Notes under the pieces: model-generated
Database searches by the model: none
What the model saw: the letters and a program-made list of their open reading frames with translations, nothing else
Told to the model about the DNA's origin: nothing
Translations under genes and position numbers: made by a program
Part shown: positions 43,154 through 55,926 of the stretch, piece by piece
Layout: each line of letters begins with the position of its first letter
How positions within the stretch are numbered: the stretch's first letter is position 1
Assembly (NCBI RefSeq): GCF_001625215.2
Contig: NC_030383.2
Coordinates: forward strand, 57,526,949 to 57,590,948
DNA from: Daucus carota subsp. sativus
Lineage: Eukaryota; Streptophyta; Magnoliopsida; Apiales; Apiaceae
Length of the DNA: 64,000 nucleotides
Direction: 5' to 3'

Positions 43154-46100
43154 TCATCTGAAAGGCTCGACAGGTGCGGTGTCCTCCAGAAGCGTAGCAG
43201 CCTCAAAACATTCAGCGGCTTCTAGTGCAAATGCAGCACCCTGGTCTTTGTAAAACAGGCCAAGATTATACCATGCAGAGTAGTTCATTCTGTCGAGCCG
43301 CACAGCCTCTGTCAGTAAGCTTCTGACATTTGGCAGTGATCGTTCACCAGACTGTCTGAGAACCACAGCCATCGAAACAAGACTTGGGACATGTGATGAA
43401 TCAATATCTAATGCAATTGCAAAAGCTTTTAGAGCTTCTTCGTGGAGACCCTTTGCTTCATAAAGCGCACCTGAAAAAGTAAACTTGCGTTACATCGTTG
43501 TGGAAGGACTTCTAAGTTTTAGTACAGAGTTTGAAAGTAAATATCCTCATTTTTTTTATCCATAGCATTTCACAGTTCAAACACAAATACGGACGAACCA
43601 TTATATACTATTTCACTAATCAATTAGAAGATAAAAAGAGCCATTAATTTAATTAATGATATGCATACCAGTGGCATGCCATCTAGATGCAGAATATGTT
43701 TTTATGGCCTTTGATTTCGAAAGACAAATCTCGGCATCACGCCACTTTGACAAGCCTATATATACAAAAGCTAGATCGTGCCACGTTTCCAACTCTAAAC
43801 TCCTACTACGATTTGCAGCATCCTGTCCAATCAGTAGATGAAGAGTTATAATAATCTTCCAAGACACAAAAAAAATTCAAACCAATTATTCTAGAAGTGA
43901 ATGGAAAAAGTATAATAACTCAAAAACGAAGATTTTTTGAAACTACTTAAAAACGAAGCGAAATAAACTCAGTGAAGGGTTAAGAGCAGGGTATTAGAAT
44001 TAGATGCCAAAGGACGCTGACATACACATACTCTGGAGCTACAAAGAAGTTACCTACCTCATGAAGCTTTTTCTCATGTTCATAGCTTTTACTATGAATT
44101 TGAAGAACAGCAAGAAGTTGAGTGTATGTTTCAATAGCATTTTTTAATTTACCCTGTTCTATTTGGACTTTAGCTTTAAGTCGCAACAGTTCTGCTTGAT
44201 CCCACTTCTGTGTCTGCTCTAGTGCTGCATTGACAATTGTTTCGGCATCATCTAGTCGCCTTTGAGCAGATAATATCTTAGCCACCAACAGCCACCCTGA
44301 AATATTAGACCCTCCTTCCAATTTAAGCAGGGACTTCGCATAGTGAAGTGCAGGAACTAGTTTCCTCTGCTGGGCATATTCTAAACTGAGATTATAAACA
44401 ACACTGGGGTTGCTTAGATTTGTCATGCTAACAGCTGTTTCCAGGGAATGGAGTGCTTCAGACTGTTTCATAGTTCTCTCAGAATCTGTCAGAGATAAAC
44501 TAGATTGTGCTGCAAGTGAAATGCCGAGTAGAGAGTTGGCAACACCAACCATCTGATCACATCCGCCTTTCAAATTCTCTATGGCTCTGAAGGCAAATTT
44601 TGCACCATCCTCATAACTATCGCTCTTGCTGGAGATCTTGGAAGCTATTAATAATGACGGCACGTGATTTGGATCCTCACTACTATGCAACAATTTTCTC
44701 AACAAATTTAAGGCACTAATATCATCTCCTTCCCCATGGTAACAGAGGGCTAGTGTGTAGTACATTTCTTTCCGATCAATGACTCCAGGAAGCAATTCTT
44801 CTAGTTTATTAGCCAAAGCCATTCCTCCTCCACAAAGAGATAAAGCATACTGTAGGTGATACAAAATTGATGGGTCCCACTCAATTATTTTTAGAGATAT
44901 TTTTTTTAGTAATATCACTAACAAAAGAATAGCCTCCTCCATGTTATTTTTAGGGACAAACGAACTATCCATTTGGGAACGAAGGGTTGGAGGACTAGCT
45001 TCTTCACCACTATACAGAAGAAAAGTGGCAAACTCTTTTTCTATTTTAGCTACAGTTCCTGCCTTTAGGTTCCAGTGAAAGAGAAGAGCCCGCCGATATG
45101 ACAAGATAGCTTCACGAGGAGAGTCAGCCAGTTTCCACAACTCTGGAAGCAACTCAACCGCATTATTAAGTGTTTCCTGCAATTTAGAGTCAGCACCAAA
45201 GTTTTCAGGAAAACCTGTAGGTAATGAAGATTCAACAATATCCAGAATAACTGTGCATGATTGAGCAGCCTCTGCAAAAGAGAGCAAGAATCACATAAGC
45301 TTTCGAATTGAGGTTATCTGGTACAAATAATTTTGAAATAACTGTCTTTACTACCAATGCATGACCATTTATTGCGAGTAAATGAAGCCACAGAGGAAGA
45401 GATTTATCCTAATCATTTATTCACATACAAAAGAAACTCTATACGTTACCCTGATTCTTCAATTTTAACTATGTACCCATGGCGGACACTCGACACTCGG
45501 ACATAGGTATGACATTCTACACTTCATTTCAAGCCAAAACATGCAAACTTCTAAAAATATCACCAAGTCCAACACTTGGACATGCATCCATATTGGACAG
45601 TTCCAGAGTCTGGGTAACATAGCAAGAAAACAACCCTGAGTAGTAAACTAATGGACTGCACATGGTTCATGGGACATATTGCACACCTACAAGTCAACAC
45701 TGATCATTCTATGACATGCGTGGACACCTATAGCCCTTTATTAGCAAGTACATCTTTTGCCATTGGGAGACAACACGGTACTCAGTGAGGGATAGTTAAA
45801 ACAACCCCACAACTTATTGTTTAAATCTACTGTTGCCTTCCAGTTAGATATTGACAATAGTAGCTTGGATTGGGGTTAAGATTGAGAAATCTGTTCTGGA
45901 CCCAAACAATTTTATATTAGAACCTAGTCAATAAGAAATGCTTCATACTTACTCTTGATTGCCTGTATATTATTACAGTTCCTAAGTTGATTTCACTAAT
46001 GCTGGTAATTTGATGGACTTAAGCTTATATATTATGTGAAGAAGCTATCTTTTGGCTGAACTCAATGCAGCAATAAGTCGGATATGGTATATACTGTCTA

Positions 46101-47317
46101 ATAGACGTAGATGGACATTTATAGCTGATAATCAATGTGCTATAACACAAATAACCAATCTAGGATAGTTGGCCACAATATACACAATGTACAATACGCA
46201 ATCTTCAACTGGTATTCCACCGGTTAAATATGGCCTTTTTTTTCAATATTGATGATTTGGTGTACTCTTGTGATATTTAGGTTATTTTTGTCAATAATTC
46301 TCTAATAAACTAATATGGCCAACAAGTAAACGTAAGAAACCCAACCTTCTTACTTAATTTTACGAACTCTTTATGGTATGAAAGGAAAGAAGAATAATTT
46401 AGTACAACACAGTTGAATTCAAAAAGCGATAAAAAATACAAAGCACAGTGCACAGTTCTACTTCTCAAGCATTTTGAATTTCCGATATATATCAACTTTA
46501 TTAAAAATTTAAAATTGATGATAAGTTCTCATAAACTTTGCAGAGAAAATTACCAGAATTAGCATAATAAACTGATACTACATCCAAAATTACCTTTATA
46601 CCTTCCTAAGATTTGCAACGATTTTGTTTTCAGAAGAACAGCTTCCAGGAGCAGACTGACAGCATGTATGGACATTGGCGGGCTAGCATAATTATGTGAG
46701 CGTCGTTTACGAGTCTCCACTTTTGCCACTTTTGCAGTAAGGGTTGCTTTCATTTTTGGCGTAACTGCAGCAATATCTATTCCTTCAAACACATGTAGTG
46801 CAGCTTCTATGTTTCCTTTCTGATACTCAAACCTTCCTAGCAAAGCTCTTGCTTCCTAAAAAAGTGCACATAAGATAAACAAGGACAACGTGAAAGATGA
46901 GTAACAAGAAGAATAATGTGAAAGAATAGAAGAACAAAAATATGGAAGAAACTAAAAGAAAAAATCTAACAGTAATTGGAAAAGAATGTAATTACTAAAA
47001 GAAGTGTTCAGGTAATAAAGAGATCTTGGAGCGGAACTGCAGAGAGAAAGCACCTCGTAATTCAAAGAACCATTCTCCCGCAGAGATAATTCAGCTTCCT
47101 CAATATTGCTAGTATCTGGTTCCTGTTCAGCGTCAATATCTCGAGCTGAGTGCACACTTGTTGAATAATCCCTTGTAGCTAATGATTCAGATGAAGAGAT
47201 CATTTCATCTGATTTTAATTGCTCCCCTGATTGGAGGCACTTCATAAATGCTTTGAGTCTTTTAGTTATTCTTGTTTTTCCCTGTCCCTGTTCCTTTATC
47301 TGATTCTTATTCTTCAT
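43154..47317 (-). CDS. Tetratricopeptide protein, NPG1-related (NPGR-like)
   Basis: Five exons: 47317-47054, 46855-46594, 45271-44058, 43822-43669 and 43470-43154, joined to 736 aa, close to the length of Arabidopsis NPGR proteins (about 740). Known members bind calmodulin, and NPG1 is needed for pollen germination; some act with PI4K complexes at the plasma membrane. The N-terminus is basic (MKNKNQIKEQG, then KRLKAFMKC), then EARALLGRFEYQKGN begins a helical TPR solenoid. C-terminal TPRs include WHDLAFVYIGLSKWRDAE, GALYEAKGLHEEALKAF and YSAWYNLGLFYKDQG. The start is the first in-frame ATG of the first coding exon. A non-coding leader with its own intron probably extends to about 48.1 kb. Introns 1 and 2 are AT-rich with no gene seen. 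Confidence 0.92.
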
Positions 47318-50238
47318 TATTAGGATTCACCCTTCAGGACAAACTTTAACAATAAGAACATGAGGTGAAAAACTTAATGACAGATCAGAAACTATTGTAG
47401 TCCAAAATGCAAAAGGCAGTTAAATGATTGAGAACATGAACGCCGCCTATAACTAAAATCATCAACCAGTCGATCTAATCAACTATGATTAGACCAATTC
47501 ATTAACTTTAAAAGCAAACCCAATTCTGCGGCTATCAATCACAACGATCAAAAGTTTCTATTACTAAACTAACAAGTCATCGACATAAAAGCCAACCCAG
47601 TTCTGCGCTATCCGGTCACCAAGATTGAAACTTTCTATTACTAAACTAACAATTCATCATCTAATACGTAAACCAGATTCAGAAATCCACAATATGAAGA
47701 AAACAATATCATACCAAGTGCATAAGACTCCGGCAACAGCCGGGTCAAGGCATATCCAATATAGACAACATTTAGCATTACTTTAATCTTCCACAAACAG
47801 ACTATCTACCAGGTTTGATCCATATCATAGCCAATAGCAATTACACACTTGATCATCGCATTTAGCACGGCCTTTCAATCAAAAACTCTATAGAACTACC
47901 CAATTCAACCTAAAAACCAAAGAAATCACCCAAAATTCACCTAATTCACAAACCCAACTTAAACCTTCTCTTACAAAAACTACCAACGAATTCAAGAAAC
48001 CCAACTCAAATCAAACACAAAAAACCATAAAAACACAAATTTAACATCATATCAACAAACCCATGATCAAGAATGAGATAATTCACCTTGTTTTGCACCA
48101 GAGAGAGCAGACACAGACACAAAATAAAGAAACCACAATGCCCATTTGCTCTGCAATCAAAAGGTCATCACTTTATTCTCAAGAATCAAACAAGAAGTTT
48201 CAAAGATTTGTTCTTTTCTTCTGCTTCACTTCTCTTGATTTTTTCTTTTTTACTATTAGCTTATGAAATGGATAAAATCAGAGGAGCCCAGATGATGAAG
48301 TTGACAAATTGAGGTATTGGATTAAAAAATAATTATGGTAAATTGAAGTCCATGGAGTTTAATTGATTTTATGAGAAGCATTTGACTTGTGTCCATGGAG
48401 GATTTGACATGTAGATATATACTGTGATATTTTCTCTTATTTTATTTCATTTCATGTTTTCGAAAATACTTTCAAAAAAGATCGATAAATAAAATGGGTA
48501 AGAGGATAATTTTAAGTATCTATTCAAAAAAATTTAATGGAATATTTGTCAGGATAATAGGAGTAAATTATTAAATTCATCATTTGATTATCTAATTGTG
48601 TTGGAGGAGTCATATTTTTGAGTCTTCTAAATCATATGTTTTATTACTAAGTAAAAAAATAAATTTATTTCAATTTAAATAAAATTTATCAATAATTTAT
48701 AAGAGCTTGTAATATATTGATTAATTAATACTTCATTTGTTTCCCAATTATTGATTGGCCTACATTTTACGATCAAATTTTAACTATAATTTATTATTTT
48801 AGAATTCAAAATATGAAAGATTATAATTAAAATAATAATACATATATCTTTTAATAATATAAATTTATACCTTTTCAGATTGAAAATTATATATTATGAA
48901 TGTATAATATATATGATAAAAAAAAATTAATTAAAAACACATAATCGATGAAATATATGTCAACTGAGTTTATCTATTTTCGTGGCAGATATAGTGGGCG
49001 TTTTCGCAACAATTAATTTTAAGCCGAATTTCTCGATTTATAAGTTAGAAACACTTATTCGTATTGTTTGTATAAAAAGTCAAAAAACACTTCTAAAAAG
49101 TTAGGAATGTTAACTTTTGTTTCAGGACTTTAACTTATTTTCCAAACACTTTAATCACTTATAAGTCTTATCTTATTTTCAACTTCTACTCCACTTATTT
49201 ATTTTAAGATATTTTAAACCCACCCAAACGGCCCATATTCTTCCTAATCAGGAGGCCACAAATGAAAATTATATCTTTAGGGTGAGTAGACTTGTTTAGG
49301 AGGATGAGACTTACAAACTTGAAGTTTATTATTAGAGAACGCCAGAATAGAAATTCGAAGTATGTGGAAAGCACTAGCACATGGATTAATCATAGCAGAT
49401 GTGGATGGATCATTGTCAAATGACAGTTGGGTATTGCATGTTTTTTGCAAAAATTATGATGGGAAGATTTTTTCAGTCATTAGACGAGTCGAAGCATGTT
49501 GCAGAAAGAAAAGACTCCGGGATTCTGTGTTCTGAGGACAGTTTGGATGTTCGGATCATAATTAACAAGTCTGGTTCGAAAATTGAAAACTTAAGTCATA
49601 TGTTATGTTAATAAGAATCTCTTATTTGATGGGTAAATCAATCACTTCTGATATTAAAAATTTTAAATTTTTATGATTAATACTACTTGCTCACACGATA
49701 CTTATTCATATACTTTCAATTTCTATACTACTCATTCATATATTCTCCATTTCCATGTTACTCATTTTCATTCCCGATTTTAATTTTCATCTCACCCATA
49801 ATCAAACAACCCCTTATCTATGTGTTTGTACAAAAGTACTCTGACATGTCTAGCGAGTCCGACTCTTGATAGAAATATTATATAGCTCAAAATACACAGT
49901 GTCTCCAACTCTTGGTTATATGACTCAAATAAGTATATTTTAGGCATAATAATTTGACATAGAGAATAAACAATATAAAAAAAATTAGCATCACTTTAAT
50001 TTTATTCTAATGCATACATGACGCAACAACATAATGATCTTGTTAAACAATGAGTTATTAAGAATAAATTGAAAATAATGGGCTTACTCATCTAAGTAAA
50101 AAAAAAAACCGATCAAATCACTTTTCCATTTTATAATGCCCTAAAGCTTCTACTTGCAAACTGATCTGATCAACTAGCAATTATAATTTAAAATAAGTAT
50201 TTAAGTAGTGAAAATGTGAGACGTTTCATGTGCATTAC
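47318..50238. other. NPGR leader region and repeat-rich spacer
   Basis: The first 800 bases are probably the NPGR 5' leader and leader intron. The rest is AT-rich with a hAT-like MITE. A 70-codon frame at 49399 on the plus strand has no recognisable domain. Confidence 0.45.
48992..49238. mobile_element. hAT-like MITE
   Basis: The left end GGGCGTTTTCGCAACAATT and the right end ACCCAAACGGCCC are inverted relatives, and the body has AT-rich inverted stretches such as CACTTATTCG and CACTTATAAG. Target duplication is not clear. Confidence 0.4.
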
Positions 50239-50511
50239 TCATTCCTCTCTCTCCCTGCTAAAAACCGCCCTGCACAAACATCGCTTGCAAAGGCGTGGAG
50301 TGATGCTGATGATTTCTTTGCGCCCGTTCTTGCCGTCGCCGGAGACAACGACGGCGTCGGAAGTGAAGGTTTCGGTGGCGGCGATTGAGGAGCACGCGAT
50401 GTTTTGAGGAAAACGACGGCGTTTTGGCTTGGGCAAGGAGGTGGTGGTGAATAAACGATTGCGAAATTGTGGGAAAGAATTGACGCAACGGCACGCCAAC
50501 GAGCTAGCCAT
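50239..50511 (-). pseudogene. 5' fragment of a plastid O-methyltransferase-like gene
   Basis: The frame starts MASSLACRCVNSF and has a transit-type region rich in Ser, Thr and Arg, then GRKEIISITPRL. The last stretch recalls the start of the catalytic domain in plastid members of the caffeoyl-CoA O-methyltransferase-like family, where TPRLYDY follows. Here the sequence diverges after TPRL near 50296 and the frame ends after 90 residues. No catalytic motif follows on this strand nearby. I read it as a gene fragment, possibly moved by a transposon. The family call rests on memory of one short motif. Confidence 0.4.
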
Positions 50512-51039
50512 GTTGAAGGATTTACAAGCCTCAGTGGCTATTGTTTCATTCTGATGGATATTCTGTTATTAGCTCTCTCTGGATCAATCTTCGGTAGTCA
50601 AACACAGGAGCGCCTTACAATCAAGTCATATGAGATTATCTCAACCAAGGCGTAAAAAGATAATCAGGGATGTTGTTTTTACAAGCATACATATGAATAT
50701 TAAACATCACATCTTTCTTTTAGTTTTTGCCGTTATGTGTATCTATCTTTTGTTTTTCATTTTTATTTTGCAGATTGGGTTTATTTTCAATCACCGTGGT
50801 GATTTGTGTTTGGAGCTTCTTGCACAATAAGATCGTAACATCCGTAGTGGTGGTGGTGATGTGTATCTATCTTAATTATGGGTTTTTAGTACCATTTATG
50901 GCGACCATAATTGGGGCGTTTATGGCCCATAGAGGCATTTAAGAGCCATAATGTTGATTCATTTATGTCTTTATTTTAAAAAAATTCAAATTTACTAATA
51001 TTTCTTTTATTCGATTTTGTCTTATTTTCAGGATGTTTT

Positions 51040-51412
51040 GAAAAAGAATGTAAGAATTTATTAAGGCTGTTTCCGAGAAGACGCGAACCTTGGTGTACAA
51101 GACAGTTGAGCTACAAACATAGAAGACATCATTTTTAGTATATAATCAGATGTAATTTTTGTAGGGTACTCTTTTTCCCCTTGAGTTTTTTCCCATAGGG
51201 TTTTGCTCTTGAGGGGTTTTAACGAGGTCCTTTTTTTGTGGGTTATCTCTTCTGACTTGAAAGGCTATGTTATCTAAGCTTCCGGAGTATTTACATACTT
51301 TCGGTTAGATGATATACCTTCTTGAACGAAGGAAACTCTGTCCATCCGGATTTGTATATTTCTTTCTTGGTATAATACAACCGTCTTATGACAAAAAAAA
51401 AAAAACAAAAAA
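51040..51412 (+). mobile_element. LINE-like 3' end with poly-A tail
   Basis: The motif GGGTTTTGCTCTTGAGGGG and TTTTAACGAGGTCC is typical of transcribed ends of plant retroelements, and the segment ends in a long A-rich run after TCTTATGAC. No coding part is attached. A Copia-type LTR remnant is the alternative. Confidence 0.4.
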
Positions 51413-52134
51413 AAAACCAAAGTTAATTTTGCTTAATCATCTTTCATATCATTAGTGCCTAACTGCCTATCTTTGGGGACAACATTAACTTGACTTGCTA
51501 AAAAATTCCATTATAAATTTTCTATATCTCCCAAAAAAACTGTAGCAACCAAGCATATAAAAATAAATGACTGCATTTCATGCAAACAATAATCAAAATC
51601 AACAATTACAATTGAAAGCAACTTCATTTATTTTTCATAAAATGTTGTCTTAAGTTGTATTTGATTCAAACTGTACAAAAAAAGTTGCATCGATTTGTAT
51701 TTAGTTGCCGACTATATTTTCACAAATATTTTCAGATTTTTGTAAAATTATAAAATAACTTAACAAAAAAAAACTAATATTTTTTTTAATAAAATTCCTA
51801 AAATACATATGGGTAGATATGAAGAATATTACATACATTCAAAACTTTTTAACATATCTGAAACTATAAAAATAACTCATTTAATATTGAAACTCAAGAC
51901 TCATCTTATTCCATGTTTAAGATTTTCTTGATCATGCTTATTAATATCATACGAAACTCTACCTTCTGATTTCACTTCTCATGAACTTTGATCTCTAACA
52001 CGCTCATAGTGGGTTAATATTCTATTTGATTGTGTTCGTAAAGCAAATTCAGGTCCTGGTTTCCTCTGTTATACTGTATCATATTATATTATATGATTCA
52101 TATTCAACAGGCTTAAGAAAGTTTGAACAAGTGG

Positions 52135-52350
52135 TCTTGTTCCCGAGTTTTTTTAGGAGAGAAAGCAAGTGAATGTAAATGAAAGCAAGTGTGTTTTCAC
52201 TTTCATCCCACTTTTGGAGTGAAATTATACTATTTTTGCACTCACTTTCACTTGCTTTCATCTCTTTAAAAAACTCGGGAGCACGCATAGGAGTGAAAGT
52301 TAGATAACTTTACTTCCTATTTACTTGATTTCCTCCTATTTTAAAACTCG
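52135..52350. mobile_element. Palindromic MITE with CCCGAGTTTT ends
   Basis: TTCCCGAGTTTTTTTA at the left matches inverted AAAAAACTCGGGAGCA near 52268-52285 and AAAACTCGGGAGCAGGG at the right. The internal part contains inverted copies of AAAGCAAGTGAA. It may be one element with a duplicated right end. Confidence 0.55.
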
Positions 52351-52829
52351 GGAGCAGGGTGTTAGAAACTGACAGAACTGATCTAGATAACGTAGTCCTT
52401 GCTTTGTGTTTTATTACAAATTAACTAAGAACAGTGAAAAGAATAAGAATAAAGTAGCTTGACTTGACCTTTGAGGATACTAAACCAGATGGTTGGGCTC
52501 ACTTTGATCTAAAAGAAACTTTATTAGTTTTCGTAAGTCTGTGGTTAATTTAATCAGGTGAGAGTAAATCAAACGTCAGGTGATAGTCACCATGTACAGA
52601 TGTTTATTTCATACCTCCAAGATTTCTTGTAAAAAAATTTACTTTCTGCAATATTTTCTTAAAAGAACTCAATATAAACGGAGTTCTGAGTCTGCATTTT
52701 GAAAATCTTAAGTCGTTCATGATGGCCTTTTATTTATTGAAAAAAGGTACTGGATATCATAAATTGAAGTTCAAATGTCCTCAACATCAGATTCTGAAAA
52801 AATGACTCTGAATACCACTCTAACATGCT

Positions 52830-52985
52830 ATATCATGTAGCGTTAGAATACAAGGATAGAACGCTACATGATGTAGCGTTCTGAGAGTGATTTTACATGG
52901 GCTTGAGTTTGAAACGCTAGATAAAGTAACGTTATAACCTAACGTTACATTATCTGCTGTTAGATTATGTAACACTATAAAGTGA
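52830..52985. repeat. Short palindromic repeat cluster (AACGCTAC type)
   Basis: AACGCTACATGATGTAGCGTT is a near-perfect palindrome, with further copies of GTAGCGTT and AACGTTA in both orientations across about 150 bases. It would fold into hairpins. It could be a small MITE. Confidence 0.5.
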
Positions 52986-53345
52986 GATTTGGGGTCATAT
53001 TTTGCCGATCTGATATTTGAGGAATTATTGCTTGAAATTCTGATACTCAGGCCAATACCCTTTTTTATTAGCAAAAGATTTTAAAATGTTAAGTCCTTCC
53101 TGCTGGTTTGTTTTATGGGGAAGAAAAACTAGCTAGACTTGACATTTGGAGCTATCAAGCAGATTTTCAGGGTCACTTTGTTCTAAATAAGCTATGCTAA
53201 TCTTTCCAAAGCAGATCGAAAGAAGCTACATTTAAATTTCCTGGAGAAACATTGTACCTAGTATTCACACTTAAGGACCGACTAAATTTGTTACTGTAAT
53301 AATCTCAGCTCCCTGCTGTATGAACAGCTGCACGTACCCTAACTA

Positions 53346-53354
53346 CTATAAATC
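53346..53354 (+). promoter_or_regulatory. TATA box of receptor-like protein gene 1
   Basis: CTATAAATC lies 41 bases upstream of the ATG, the same nonamer and spacing as in the MIK2-like receptor kinases. Confidence 0.6.
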
Positions 53355-53394
53355 AATGATATATGTTACTAGGTACTCAACAAAGTAACCAAGC

Positions 53395-55926
53395 ATGGGA
53401 ATAATTGACAGGCCTCTCGCTCTTGTTCTATTCCTTGTTCTTTTCATTTTTCCACTAAATATAACATCATCCGCAAAAACTGAAGCACAAGCCCTTGTCA
53501 GATGGAAGAACACTTTATTATCATCTTCTTCACTCCATTCTTGGCACCTAAACAATCTCCAAAACCTTTGTAACTGGACTGGCGTTACCTGCAATACTGC
53601 AGGGACTGTTTCTAAGCTCATTATTACGGGGAAAGGAATCAATGGAACACTGGCGCACTTCAATTTCTCTTCATTTCCAGACCTCACCTATTTGGACTTG
53701 AGCAGCAACGATTTTTCAGAGAGTATACCAGTCGAGATTGGAAATCTAAAACAGCTTCAGTTCCTAAGCTTGGATTCCAACTATCTTAGTGGTATTGTTT
53801 CTACCAAATTATTAATATTTAGAATTTATAACTTTTGAAATGCCGAATATTTGACATAATATACAACTTCTAAATTTGTTTTATAAATAATTTGCAGGAA
53901 GTATTCCATCTTCTGTAGGTCAACTCACTGAGCTTCAAGAACTATATCTGGGGAAAAATTATTTGAATTCTAGTATTCCTACAGAGCTTGGATTTTGTAC
54001 CAAGCTCCATGTCTTGGTTCTAGCTGTGAATTCTCTTACCGGGCCTCTGCCTGCGTCCTTTGAAAACCTGACACGGATATCTGAATTATCTCTATCAGAT
54101 AATTATCTTACCGGTGAGCTCTCACCTCATTTCTTCAGAAACATGAGGCAGTTGGAGATTCTAGACCTGTCAAATAACACTTTAGCAGGTTCAATTCCAA
54201 AAACAATCGGGAACCTCACCAAATTGACATCCTTATCTTTCAACTCCAACAATCTTAGTGGAATTATTCCGCCTGAGATCGGGAACTTAGCACTGCTGGA
54301 AGTTCTTGAACTCCAGAATAACCATTTAAATGGAGAAGTGCCTGATTCCATTTCAGAATTAAGTAACTTGGCGATACTTTTCCTTTATTCCAATAAGTTT
54401 TCTGGCAGCATTCCCAAGGATTTGGGGGGAAATAGTACAAAGTTGTATTATGTTAATTTGTCGAAGAACAATTTTTCTGGTAAGCTTTACAAGGCATTAA
54501 CTGTTAAGCCTACCATTAATTTCTTTACCGTGTATGAATTATATTGCGCCACTTGCATTCCTAACTTACTTTACAGTGCATTTGCAATAAACACTTTGCA
54601 TCCCTAACTTTGAAATGACCTTATCCCCATACTTTGGCATGCATAATGCCTTGTTATTTTTGTTCTGTCAAGTAGCTTAAGTGGAGCTCTTTTAAAAAGA
54701 GAAATGATATAAGGCCCCTTCTACAGAGACTGGCACAGTATTAATCACTTTTACTTTTTGACAGGAGAAATTCCTAGCACACTTTGCAAAGCAACATTCC
54801 TTCAGCTCCTTGATTTTTCATTTAACAGCTTAAGCGGAGAACTTCCACGCTGTTTGGGAGATTCCAACATTAATCTCTCTATATTGGATGTTCACAAAAA
54901 TCAACTACAAGGGACAATACCAGATACCTTCACAAAGAGTTGCCAACTGACAACTTTTGACATATGCAGTAACAAGTTTGAAGGATCCATACCCCTAGCA
55001 TTGGCCAACTGTAAGCACTTACAGATTCTTGATTTTGGAGACAATGATTTAAGCGACACATTTCCATCATGGTTATTTACTCTTTCAGAGCTACAAATCA
55101 TTATCTTACGATCAAATAGGCTTCATGGTAAGTTAAGTGTTAGCAAGATGGACCATCCATTCCCCAATGTGCGAATCATGGATATGTCTCACAATCAATT
55201 CAGTGGCAACCTGCCAATTAATTTTCTTGACAATTTTAAAGTTGTGATGGATTTAAGTGAAAAGTTTTTTGGGCATGTGAGAATCAGGGACTCATACTAT
55301 GAAGCTTCTGTTTCCTTAACAATTAAAGGACGTGATTATGAAGTGAAAAGAATACTCAATTTAACCACAAGTATAGATTTATCAAGCAACAAGTTTGATG
55401 GAGAAGTTCCACATGGAGAACTTAAATTACTCCGGCTGCTCAACCTTTCTCATAACAGCTTTACAGGCCGTATACCATCCTCGTTGGGAAACATGAGGTC
55501 CCTTGAATCTTTAGATTTCTCTTCAAACCAATTAACAGGTATAATACCTCGGCAGTTGACTAGTCTGACATTTCTTTCAACCTTGAACCTTTCAGAAAAC
55601 CTTCTTACTGGAGCTATTCCACATGGAAGCCAATTTGACACCTTCAATAATGATTCATTTATGGGTAACTTGGACTTGTGTGGAGTCCCTTTGACAAAGA
55701 TATGCAAAGATGATGAGTTGCCAACACAAGAAGTTGATGATGTTGGTGTTGATTGGTTTGATTGGCAAATGATTCTAATAGGGTATGGAAGTAGATTGGA
55801 AGTGGATTGGTATGCGGATTGTCCATGGGATATCTTGTTTTCTCAACTTTTAAGCCTCAACGGTTTGTGATATTCATTGAAAGAGTTCAACAAAAATTGG
55901 TCCAAAGATGCACGAAGAACTCTTGA
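53395..55926 (+). pseudogene. LRR receptor-like protein 1, membrane anchor lost by frameshift
   Basis: Three exons: 53395-53791, 53898-54479 and 54765-55870, both introns phase 1, giving 694 aa in the present frame. Exons 1 and 2 encode a signal peptide, LRRNT cap (CNWTGVTC) and LRRs like those of the MIK2-like kinases. Exon 3 encodes the Cf-type C-terminal part: GEIPSTLCKAT, an island domain with YYEASVSLTIKGRDYE, four final LRRs and the FMGNLDLCGVPLT cap. An 11-base tandem duplication (55787-55797 and 55798-55808) shifts the frame exactly at the transmembrane segment, so the protein ends early at 55870. The original anchor and tail remain readable in the other frame to the stop at 55924-55926. 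The product would be secreted or dead. Confidence 0.85.

Larger units (their letters stand above)
50512..53345. other. Repeat-rich spacer before the RLP array
   Basis: It contains a LINE-like 3' end and two palindromic elements listed separately, plus AT-rich sequence. Near 51960-52070 there is a decayed copy of the reading-frame fragment seen intact at 56345-56527. No intact gene is seen. Confidence 0.5.

Noticed and set aside
49399-49611. A 70-codon plus-strand frame
   Set aside because: It lies in a transposon-rich spacer and has no recognisable domain; a decayed retroelement piece is possible but cannot be supported.
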